Source of the DNA: Spirochaetia bacterium UBA5550
GTDB taxonomy: Bacteria > Spirochaetota > UBA4802 > UBA5550
Direction of reading: 5' to 3'
DNA: 5,485 bases
Assembly: GCA_002425885.1 (NCBI GenBank)
Contig: DINC01000254.1
Coordinates: 5,902-11,386 of the forward strand
The notes beneath the pieces were generated by a model. The model searched no databases and had not been told where the DNA came from. It saw nothing but the letters and a program-made list of their open reading frames with translations. This document shows, in pieces, positions 1 through 5,401 of this stretch. Both the position numbers and the translations under genes were made by a program. The first letter of the stretch is position 1; every line of letters starts with the position of its first letter.

Positions 1-1
1 C

Positions 2-30
2 TTATCAAACCTTTATTCAGATATCATAAT
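2..30 (+). promoter_or_regulatory. Possible sigma70-type promoter for motAB
   Basis: A -35-like TTATCA (2-7) and a -10-like CATAAT (25-30) are separated by exactly 17 bases. Each hexamer is close to the housekeeping consensus (4/6 and 5/6). Transcription would start near 37, about 45 bases before motA. The region is A/T-rich, so a chance match is quite possible, and motA may instead be transcribed from a gene to the left of the window. Confidence 0.3.
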
Positions 31-81
31 AAGGTGATATAGAATCTTTTTTTAATCACATAAAATTGTTGAAGGTTAAAA

Positions 82-867
82 ATGAATATAGCTGTTATAA
101 TCGGTCTTAGCGCAGGTTTTTCAGTTCTTATAATGGCCATACTGGTAGCGGGGGGTAATGTTCTGATGTTCTGGGACGCCCCTTCAGTTATGGTTACTGT
201 AGGTGGAGCTTTCTGTGCCATGATGGTTGCATACCCCTTTTCAAGTCTTGCACAGATCCCCGGGCTTATGAGACTTACTATCTTCCCTTCGAAATTCAAC
301 CTTACAGAGATGATTGTTACACTTGTATCTTTTTCTGAGAAAACAAGGAGAGAGGGTCTGCTCTCTCTTGACGATGACCTCGAAGCCCTTGATGAACCAT
401 TCCTGAAAAAGGGACTTCAGCTTGTTGTTGACGGTACAGATCCTGAGCTTGTACGGGCAATCATGGAGATAGAGATTGACGAAATGGCAAACCGCCACGA
501 TTCCAATAAAAAAATATTCGACGACTTTGCAGGCCTTGCGCCGTCATTCGGTATGATTGGTACACTTATGGGTCTTGTTCTTATGCTCGTTAACCTTAAT
601 GATAAGTCCATGGTGGGGCCTTATCTTGCTGTTGCTATTATTACAACATTCTATGGTGCTGTTCTTGCATACCTCGTATTTACACCTATGGCTGCAAACC
701 TTGAAACCCAGACAAACGAAGAAGTTTTAATGAAAAGCATGATACTCATGGGCATTCTTTCTATTCAGGCAGGTGAAAACCCCAGAATTCTTAAAGAAAA
801 ACTGGTCTCCTTCCTGCCGCCGGTATTGAGGCTTGGAATTGCTGATGAAGAGGGCGGAGCAAGCTGA
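82..867 (+). CDS. motA: MotA, flagellar motor stator protein (proton/sodium channel subunit)
   Basis: MotA is the four-pass inner-membrane subunit of the flagellar stator. With MotB it forms the ion channel and pushes on the rotor protein FliG. The 261-residue length is normal for the shorter MotA/PomA type. Hydrophobic segments lie at about residues 2-22, 36-55, 153-172 and 182-202, with a large charged cytoplasmic loop between the second and third. Family marks are visible: the KTRREG motif at 87-92, with the arginine that in E. coli (R90) contacts FliG, and the channel prolines in APSFGMIG (P154) and FTPMAANLE (P202), which match E. coli P173 and P222. The start is supported by GAAGG at 71-75, six bases upstream. 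The stop overlaps the motB start as TGATG, so the two are translationally coupled. A TolQ/ExbB-type channel protein is excluded by the long loop and the MotB partner. Confidence 0.95.
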   Translation: MNIAVIIGLSAGFSVLIMAILVAGGNVLMFWDAPSVMVTVGGAFCAMMVAYPFSSLAQIPGLMRLTIFPSKFNLTEMIVTLVSFSEKTRREGLLSLDDDLEALDEPFLKKGLQLVVDGTDPELVRAIMEIEIDEMANRHDSNKKIFDDFAGLAPSFGMIGTLMGLVLMLVNLNDKSMVGPYLAVAIITTFYGAVLAYLVFTPMAANLETQTNEEVLMKSMILMGILSIQAGENPRILKEKLVSFLPPVLRLGIADEEGGAS

Positions 868-1082
868 TGGGAGAAAAGAAAAAAAGGAAAAAAAGCGCTC
901 CCAAAGGCCCCCCCGGATGGATGGTTACAATGGGGGATATGAACAACCTCCTCATGTGCTTTTTCATTATCCTCATGGGGGAGGAGACCGTAGCCACTGC
1001 TGATGACTTTAAAATGATTATAAGCTCATTCAGAGGAAACCTGGGTATGATGGAGGGGGGGCAATACAGTCTCCAGGGGTAA
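867..1082 (+). CDS. motB: MotB N-terminal fragment (membrane segment), cut off by a frameshift
   Basis: This 71-codon reading frame is the first part of the stator subunit MotB. It has the typical very basic start (residues 3-9), then PPGWMVTMGDMNNLLMCFF, the single MotB transmembrane helix. D24 in the GDMNNLL motif corresponds to the ion-binding aspartate (D32 of E. coli MotB), so the channel residue is intact. The segment that follows, to about residue 60, fits the plug region. The frame runs into TAA at 1080-1082, far too early: MotB proteins are usually about 250-310 residues. The rest of the protein continues in the next frame (1084-1665). GGAG at 856-859 is a suitable ribosome binding site. 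On its own this piece lacks the peptidoglycan anchor and should not make a working stator. Confidence 0.85.
   Translation: MGEKKKRKKSAPKGPPGWMVTMGDMNNLLMCFFIILMGEETVATADDFKMIISSFRGNLGMMEGGQYSLQG
1055..1061 (+). repeat. motB: Seven-G homopolymer at the motB frame break
   Basis: The run of seven G lies where motB changes frame. The downstream frame is open back to 1051, so the break must fall between 1051 and 1082, and this run is the obvious slip site. With six G the reading is M-E-G-G-N-T-V-S-R-G-K-M-A-E-M-G-H, with no stop. That joins both halves into one 265-residue protein ending at 1665. The cause could be a sequencing error, a real mutation, a phase-variable tract, or transcriptional or ribosomal slippage. 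The sequence alone cannot decide. Confidence 0.75.
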
Positions 1083-1083
1083 G

Positions 1084-1665
1084 ATGGCAGAGATGGGGCA
1101 CAATGTTACAGCCCTCCCCTCTTCTGAAAAGAATAAAGCCCTTGGAAAAAAGATGGCAAAAGCCCAGGAGGCATTCAAGGCCGAAGTTCAGGCCAAATAT
1201 ATCTCGATAAGAGAGGATGAGAGAGGGCTTATCATAAGCCTTGCATCAGACTTCTTTTTTGATCCCGGCTCAGCAGCCCTCAGAGAGGAGATGTTCCCCG
1301 TACTTGCCAAGGTGGGTAATATAATAAAAAATGTCCCCAACTTTATAAGGATAGAGGGGCACACAGACAACAGGCCTGTTTCAGCCACAATGCTGAGGGA
1401 CGGTTTTAAAACCAACTGGTATCTGTCATCAGCAAGGAGTCTCTCTGTGCTCCAGCACCTTAGCGAGGAGGAGTCTGTTGACCAGAGGCAGATTTCATCA
1501 GCTGCATTCGGTGAATTCCGCCCCATTGAGGACAACAGCACACCTGAAGGGCGCGCTTACAACAGAAGAGTTGATATAGTTATTCTCAAGGAGAGATATC
1601 TGGAGGAGACAAAGGATAAACGCATAAACAGGCCGCTCCCTGACGAGGAATGGGACTGGCGCTGA
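1084..1665 (+). CDS. motB: MotB C-terminal part (OmpA-like peptidoglycan-binding domain)
   Basis: This frame holds the periplasmic part of MotB, which ties the stator to the cell wall. After a charged linker (residues about 12-40) comes an OmpA/MotB C-terminal domain. It shows FFFDPGSAALREE, then IRIEGHTDNRPV, NWYLSSARSLSVLQHL and the closing AFGEFRPIEDNSTPEGRAYNRRVDIVIL, whose aspartate and arginines belong to the peptidoglycan-binding signature. No signal peptide or membrane helix precedes the ATG at 1084, so this is not a natural N-terminus. It is the continuation of the fragment at 867-1082, one frame over. Restart of translation is conceivable: the upstream stop ends at 1082, the ATG begins at 1084, and AGGGG (1075-1079) lies four bases before it. 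The coding quality of both halves argues for a very recent or artificial break. Confidence 0.88.
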   Translation: MAEMGHNVTALPSSEKNKALGKKMAKAQEAFKAEVQAKYISIREDERGLIISLASDFFFDPGSAALREEMFPVLAKVGNIIKNVPNFIRIEGHTDNRPVSATMLRDGFKTNWYLSSARSLSVLQHLSEEESVDQRQISSAAFGEFRPIEDNSTPEGRAYNRRVDIVILKERYLEETKDKRINRPLPDEEWDWR

Positions 1666-1667
1666 AT

Positions 1668-2390
1668 CTATCTCACTGAAAGCTCTGTTGTAATCCTTGC
1701 GATATTTGCTGAGCACTGCTCTTTAAAATTATTTATAATCTCCGACTTCGGAAGCCTGTCAAGATCCTGCTGCAATTGCTGATACAACTGAAGAGACCTG
1801 TGAAGATCACCGTTCTCGTAATTGAACCTTGCCATTGCAAACCTTGCGGGATAATATGCCGGATTCTTCATCGCCAGCTCGGTTACCAGCCTGAGCCCCT
1901 CATCCTTCCCGTTGCGGTGATAATACATTAATACACCAAGACCATATAAAGCATCATCATATCCCGGTCTCTTCTCAAGTGATTTTCTGTAGTACTCCTC
2001 GGCCTTTGCAAAATCGGCTTCGCTGTCCCGTTCATATCCCCTGTTCGCATAACCTAAACCGAGTGCGTACATAATAGCTGCACCGTTACCGCCGTACTTC
2101 TCAGAATTCAGGTAGCACTCAATACTCTGGTCCCACATCTTACGCTCAAGGAAGGTTCTCCCCAGCAGAGCATACTGATCCGCAAGACGTTTTACTGTTG
2201 ATACATCTTTTATCTGATCTTTTTCAAGGCCGGCTATCTTATCTTTTATTCTCTGTATATCCCTGTCTTCCATGCTTTTGTAGTTTCTGCGCATATTGCA
2301 CTGCACAAGATCAAAAGCCTCATTAAGGCCTGTAATAACCAGGATAAATGCCAGAAATATAAAAAGGAAGATATGCCTGTTTTTTTTCAT
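1668..2390 (-). CDS. Membrane-anchored TPR-repeat protein of unknown function
   Basis: This 240-residue protein starts with a basic MKKNR and a hydrophobic stretch at about residues 7-22, which is either an uncleaved anchor or a signal peptide. The rest should therefore lie outside the cytoplasm. Residues about 66-212 form roughly four tetratricopeptide-like helical pairs, for example IMYALGLGYANRG, EEYYRKSLEKRPGYDDALYGLGVLMY and ARFAMARFNYENGDLHRSLQLYQQL. Such repeats normally serve as protein-protein docking surfaces, and no enzymatic motif is visible. The start at 2390 is supported by AAGGCGG about eight bases upstream on the minus strand and by a well-formed promoter. The gene ends only two bases from the convergent end of motB. 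The partner and role are unknown, and a link to the flagellar motor or to the sigma system cannot be shown from position alone. Confidence 0.85.
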   Translation of the reverse strand: MKKNRHIFLFIFLAFILVITGLNEAFDLVQCNMRRNYKSMEDRDIQRIKDKIAGLEKDQIKDVSTVKRLADQYALLGRTFLERKMWDQSIECYLNSEKYGGNGAAIMYALGLGYANRGYERDSEADFAKAEEYYRKSLEKRPGYDDALYGLGVLMYYHRNGKDEGLRLVTELAMKNPAYYPARFAMARFNYENGDLHRSLQLYQQLQQDLDRLPKSEIINNFKEQCSANIARITTELSVR

Positions 2391-2418
2391 CTGAGAGCCG
2401 CCTTTTAAAATTGATGAA

Positions 2419-2447
2419 AATATGTCACATGGGAAAAGTTATGTCAA
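2419..2447 (-). promoter_or_regulatory. Strong sigma70-type promoter for the TPR gene
   Basis: Read on the minus strand there is a perfect -35 TTGACA (2447-2442), a 17-base spacer and a -10 CATATT (2424-2419). Transcription would start near 2412, giving a leader of about 20 bases before the ATG at 2390. The exact -35 and ideal spacing make this the best promoter in the window. It also explains why the plus-strand open frame beginning at 2411 is probably not a gene. Confidence 0.65.
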
Positions 2448-2461
2448 GCCTGAAAAAATCC

Positions 2462-2490
2462 TTGTTATGGGACAGGGGGTATGATATAAG
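2462..2490 (+). promoter_or_regulatory. Sigma70-type promoter for the sigma/anti-sigma operon
   Basis: TTGTTA (2462-2467, 4/6 to consensus) and TATAAG (2485-2490, 5/6) are separated by exactly 17 bases. The predicted start is near 2497, about 95 bases before the first plausible ATG of the sigma factor. It points away from the TPR promoter, and the two -35 elements lie only 14 bases apart. If real, the sigma factor has a housekeeping-type promoter and need not depend on itself for basal expression. Confidence 0.5.
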
Positions 2491-2511
2491 CCCTTCAGAT
2501 GAAATCGGAAC

Positions 2512-2525
2512 CTGTACATATACAG
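2512..2525. promoter_or_regulatory. Palindrome CTGTA-CATA-TACAG, possible operator
   Basis: Perfect 5-bp arms (2512-2516 and 2521-2525) flank four bases, directly downstream of the predicted sigma-operon start. The placement suits a repressor site that blocks early elongation, and the form suits a dimeric helix-turn-helix protein. It resembles a shortened LexA-like CTGT...ACAG box (six bases between the half-sites instead of eight), but LexA binding is not claimed. A short palindrome of this kind can occur by chance. Confidence 0.25.
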
Positions 2526-2591
2526 CCTGCAAACCCGTTACTGATAACACGGAACTATTTCCAGGTAATAATAAATATTTTTCTCCGTTCA

Positions 2592-3206
2592 ATGGAAAAA
2601 ATGAGAACGTTCCCCGGCTTTTTCAGTCTAAAGATCAGGGAGAACGGCATTGAAAGGGGAGATGACCGAGATCTTGTCACCGCTTTTTTAAATGGTGACA
2701 TGAAGAGCTTTGAAACAATAGTTGAGAGGTACAGGGATATGATTTTTAACCTCTGCTATAATATAATGAAAGACTATGATGAGGCAGGTGACTGCGCGCA
2801 GGATGTTTTCATTAAAATGCACAAAAACATCCACAGGTTTGAATTCCGCTCATCTCTCTCTACGTGGCTCTATTCAATTGCAGTTAACACCTGCAGAAAC
2901 AGGTTATCCGCGTCATATTTCCGGAGGGTGTTCCCCATGGGTGAAGGGGGGATGATAGATTTTCTACACAGGGACGGGGACAACCCTGCTGCAGATTTTG
3001 AAAAAACGGAGAAAGAGGAGGCTGTGAGGCAGGCAGTGGCAAAACTCCCGGACGAAGAGAGGATACTCATTGTTCTGCGTGACTTTGAAGGGCGCGATTA
3101 TGAAGAGATCTCCGTAATTACCGGGGTTAAAACCGGCACCATTAAATCAAGAATTTCGCGGGGAAGGCACAGGCTCCGGGGTCTCCTTGAGGGGGTTTTA
3201 CCATGA
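2592..3206 (+). CDS. ECF-type RNA polymerase sigma factor (sigma70 family, RpoE-like)
   Basis: This is an extracytoplasmic-function sigma factor, which directs RNA polymerase to a stress or envelope regulon when freed from its anti-sigma partner. Region 2 (about residues 26-104 from this start) shows DLVTAFLNGDMKSFETIVERYRD, then AGDCAQDVFIKMHKNIHRF and SSLSTWLYSIAVNTCRNRL. Region 4 (about 142-199) shows KLPDEERILIVLRDFEGRDYEEISVITGVKTGTIKSRISRGRHRL, the -35-reading helix-turn-helix. The frame is open back to 2499, but homology-like sequence begins only near 2650. ATG 2592 (204 residues) and ATG 2601 (201) both lack a good ribosome binding site. ATT 2649 has AGGGAG six bases upstream and would give a typical 185-residue ECF factor. 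The start is therefore uncertain. The last codons overlap the anti-sigma start by ATGA, which points to coupled synthesis of the pair. Confidence 0.92.
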   Translation: MEKMRTFPGFFSLKIRENGIERGDDRDLVTAFLNGDMKSFETIVERYRDMIFNLCYNIMKDYDEAGDCAQDVFIKMHKNIHRFEFRSSLSTWLYSIAVNTCRNRLSASYFRRVFPMGEGGMIDFLHRDGDNPAADFEKTEKEEAVRQAVAKLPDEERILIVLRDFEGRDYEEISVITGVKTGTIKSRISRGRHRLRGLLEGVLP

Positions 3207-4135
3207 AATGTAGGGATGCCAGGGAACTGATAAATTCATATATAGATAACGGACTTGATCCTGAAAAGGATAAGTTCCTGATGCAGCATATTGAAAAATG
3301 CAGCAGATGCGGCGAAGAATTGCGCTTCCTTATTGCATACAGAAAAACCGTAAAAAAAATAAAACCTGTAAAAGCTCCCGCAGGTTTTGTTACAGAGCTT
3401 AATAAACGGCTTGCTCTTGAAAAAAAATCCGTACTCCGCAACTATTTTGATAAAGCGCTGGACGTATGGCAGCATTTTACTTTCCCCATAGAAGCTGTTG
3501 GAGTTATCGCTGTGGCGCTCCTTATCTTTTTCCTCTATACCCCTCTTTTCCACGGAGTAAAAAAATCTGCAAATTATAACGAAGAACAGGTGATAACCGG
3601 GACTAAAAGCTTAGATGAACAGATAAAAGAACGGAGGAAGCTCCTTCCTCCTGCTGAAAAGAAAAAAAAGAGTGAACGGCTGCAGCTGTCTTCTGAAAAA
3701 GATGTTACAAAAGCTGATAAAACTGACGAAAGAGTTTCCGCAGATGAAGAGGAAACCCCTGCTGCAATAGATGATTCAGTTTCCGGTATGAGCAGAAGAT
3801 CAGCCGAAGATTCCATCTATGAAAAGGATACTCACAGGGCCGCAGCAGGGATTCTAAAAAGTGAATCGGTAAAGAGAGATGAATCACCAGGGGAGATGAA
3901 AAAAGCTGTTTCAGCAAAAGAGATGAGCCGGTCTTCGTCAATTACACCGGAAAAAATAATCGCAGAGTTCAATGGTAAAATTATCAATAAAAATGCCGGG
4001 CGGTATACTGTGAAAGTAAGTGAAGAAAAGCTCCAGTCACTTGTGAAGAAGCTCAGAAAAAATTACTCCTCAACTTATAAAATCACCGGGAGAAGCGGCG
4101 GAATGCTTACTGTTGAATTCACAATTACTGAATAA
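3203..4135 (+). CDS. Transmembrane anti-sigma factor with zinc finger and periplasmic domain
   Basis: The N-terminus is a zinc-binding anti-sigma domain (zf-HC2/ZAS type) with H29-x3-C33-x2-C36 and a further C3. In this family the domain clamps the cognate ECF sigma factor in the cytoplasm. A membrane helix spans about residues 95-116. Residues 117-245 are a long, highly charged linker rich in Lys, Glu, Ser and Asp. Residues about 247-310 look folded (GRYTVKVSEEKLQSLVKKL, then GGMLTVEFTITE) and are probably a periplasmic sensing or regulatory domain. I see a loose likeness to the alpha/beta pattern of DUF4349-like or DUF2275-like regions but cannot assign it. At 310 residues it is longer than simple anti-sigma factors. 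GAGGGGG at 3189-3195 is a strong ribosome binding site inside the sigma gene, and the 4-base overlap with that gene names its partner. Release would probably need proteolysis or a conformational change. Confidence 0.85.
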   Translation: MKCRDARELINSYIDNGLDPEKDKFLMQHIEKCSRCGEELRFLIAYRKTVKKIKPVKAPAGFVTELNKRLALEKKSVLRNYFDKALDVWQHFTFPIEAVGVIAVALLIFFLYTPLFHGVKKSANYNEEQVITGTKSLDEQIKERRKLLPPAEKKKKSERLQLSSEKDVTKADKTDERVSADEEETPAAIDDSVSGMSRRSAEDSIYEKDTHRAAAGILKSESVKRDESPGEMKKAVSAKEMSRSSSITPEKIIAEFNGKIINKNAGRYTVKVSEEKLQSLVKKLRKNYSSTYKITGRSGGMLTVEFTITE

Positions 4136-4157
4136 TTTTCAAAAAAGCTAAAAAATC

Positions 4158-4187
4158 GAGAACCGCTACGTCATCCCTCCTGTCAAA
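4158..4187 (+). promoter_or_regulatory. ECF-type promoter candidate before the VWA gene
   Basis: GAGAACC (4158-4164) and TGTCAAA (4181-4187) are separated by 16 bases. Both have the form of ECF promoters, with an AAC core at -35 and a GTC at -10, and the spacing is that of E. coli sigmaE promoters. Transcription would start near 4193, leaving a leader of about 20 bases that still includes the ribosome binding site. The sigma factor encoded just upstream is the obvious candidate to read it. This is pattern matching only. Confidence 0.4.
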
Positions 4188-4208
4188 GATGCATAAAACA
4201 ACAGGAGG
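4176..4208 (+). promoter_or_regulatory. Inverted repeat that masks the VWA ribosome binding site
   Basis: CCTCCTGT (4176-4183) is perfectly complementary to ACAGGAGG (4201-4208), giving an 8-bp stem with a 17-base loop. The right arm contains the complete Shine-Dalgarno AGGAGG (4203-4208), which stands six bases before the ATG at 4215. RNA that starts upstream of 4176 could fold and block ribosome entry, while RNA starting near 4193 would lack the left arm. The loop also carries an ATG (4189) that opens a nine-codon frame ending in ATGA over the VWA start. Confidence 0.45.
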
Positions 4209-4214
4209 AACATT

Positions 4215-5336
4215 ATGAAACCCTTTATAACAGCAATAATTTTAACAGCAGCAATCGCTCTTTCAGGAATCGCATTTGGCGCCCCGGATATAAGTCCGGA
4301 GGGCAAAATACAGATCGCTCTTCTCCTTGATACAAGCAGCAGTATGGACGGACTTATTGAGCAGGCCAAATCGCAGTTATGGAAAATCATCAATGAACTG
4401 GCTGCCGCAGAGAGAGACGGGAAAACCCCGAAACTCGAAGTTGCACTCTTTGAATACGGAAAATCATCCATACCTGAAGGTGAAAGCTACATGAGAATGA
4501 TAACACCCTTTACCGGAGATCTGGACAGAATATCTGCCGGGCTTTTTGCTCTCACCACAAACGGTGGGGATGAATACTGCGGCAAGGCAATAGATTCAGC
4601 CGCAAAGAACCTTAAATGGGACAACAGCAATGGCAGCCTTAAGCTTATATTTATCGCGGGGAATGAACCTTTTAACCAGGGCGAGGTGAACTATATCGAC
4701 GCAGGGCGAAAAGCCGCTGCTAAGGGGATTGTTGTCAACACTATATTCTGCGGAGACAGGGAAACAGGTGTGACAACATACTGGAAACATGGAGCAGATA
4801 TCACCGGAGGGAAATATATCAACATTGACCATAACCGGAAGGTGATGAACATTGTGGCGCCGCAGGATGCCGAAATTGCAAGGCTCAATGCTGAACTTAA
4901 CAGAACATACCTTGCTTACGGTGCAGAAGGAAAGGATAAAAAGATGGAGCAGGAGATCCAGGACAGTAACGCAAAATCGATGTCAGGAGGTATTGCATCT
5001 GAAAGGGCAGCTTCAAAAGCTTCCGGACACTACAGAAATTCATCCTGGGATATAGTTGACGCTGTACAGGATAAAAATATAGATCTTAAAAGAATGAAGG
5101 GAGAGGAACTCCCTGACGAAATGAAAGGAATGAGCGCAGATGAACGCGAGCAATATGTCAAACAACTGTCAGTCAGGAGAGAGAATATAAGAGAAAAAAT
5201 TAATAAACTTAACATGAGCAGACGCGCGTATATAGAAAAAGCAGAAAAAGAACATGGAGATAATGAGACTCTCGACACTGCGATCATTAAAACAGTAAGA
5301 GAGCAGGCAACTGAAAAAAAATTCAGGTTCAGATAG
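4215..5336 (+). CDS. Secreted von Willebrand factor A (VWA) domain protein
   Basis: This 373-residue protein begins with a cleavable-looking signal peptide (residues 1-22, probable cut AFG|A), so it acts in the periplasm or beyond. A VWA domain covers about 31-215. It has the metal-ion site DxSxS as D39-T-S41-S-S43, followed by a threonine in FALTTNGGDEY (T114/T115). The third MIDAS position, usually Asp in a TDG motif, reads IFIAGNEPFNQG (145-156). I recall this GNEPF signature from a particular group of bacterial VWA proteins, so it is probably normal for the family. There are two cysteines, C122 and C179. The C-terminus (about 295-373) is charged and helical, likely coiled coil. The start is fixed by an ideal AGGAGG at 4203-4208. 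VWA domains bind protein partners through a divalent metal. The partner here is unknown, and the adjacent ECF system suggests an envelope role. Confidence 0.88.
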   Translation: MKPFITAIILTAAIALSGIAFGAPDISPEGKIQIALLLDTSSSMDGLIEQAKSQLWKIINELAAAERDGKTPKLEVALFEYGKSSIPEGESYMRMITPFTGDLDRISAGLFALTTNGGDEYCGKAIDSAAKNLKWDNSNGSLKLIFIAGNEPFNQGEVNYIDAGRKAAAKGIVVNTIFCGDRETGVTTYWKHGADITGGKYINIDHNRKVMNIVAPQDAEIARLNAELNRTYLAYGAEGKDKKMEQEIQDSNAKSMSGGIASERAASKASGHYRNSSWDIVDAVQDKNIDLKRMKGEELPDEMKGMSADEREQYVKQLSVRRENIREKINKLNMSRRAYIEKAEKEHGDNETLDTAIIKTVREQATEKKFRFR

Positions 5337-5359
5337 TCATAATTCTGCATCTTAATATT

Positions 5360-5388
5360 ATTAAGCCCGCCTGAGCGGGCTTAATTTT
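5360..5388 (+). terminator. Rho-independent terminator after the VWA gene
   Basis: An 11-bp perfect stem (5360-5370 with 5375-5385, core AAGCCCGC/GCGGGCTT) closes a CTGA loop and is followed by TTTT, with a second run of seven T at 5394-5400. It begins 23 bases after the VWA stop codon and ends that transcript. The A/T-rich left flank may let it work weakly in the other direction too. Confidence 0.9.
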
Positions 5389-5401
5389 AAAACTTTTTTT
5401 C

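Noticed and set aside
1..32. Tail of an upstream gene ending in tandem TAA TAA (27-32)
   Set aside because: Only eight codons would be visible, nothing in them is recognisable, and the stretch can equally be read as a promoter.
34..59. GTGAT/ATCAC inverted repeat with a T run before motA
   Set aside because: The stem is only five weak pairs with a 16-base loop, and the T run lies in the loop instead of after the stem, so it is not a terminator and is probably chance.
1188..1541. Minus-strand open frame of 117 codons across the MotB C-terminal domain
   Set aside because: It is opposite a clear OmpA-like coding sequence, has no family features and no promoter or ribosome site, so it is a shadow of motB.
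2499..2591. N-terminal extension of the sigma factor from ATG 2499
   Set aside because: The ATG lies at about the predicted transcription start, has no ribosome binding site, and encodes residues unlike any ECF N-terminus. A leaderless start cannot be fully excluded.
2411..2653. Plus-strand open frame of 80 codons in the divergent region and sigma N-terminus
   Set aside because: It begins at a TTG inside the TPR promoter and upstream of the predicted sigma-operon start. It has no clear ribosome binding site, overlaps the sigma gene in another frame, and its product has no protein-like pattern.
4160..4172. GAACC followed by CGTC as an ECF promoter
   Set aside because: The gap of four bases is far too short. 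The TGTCAAA at 4181 has the right 16-base spacing and was used instead.
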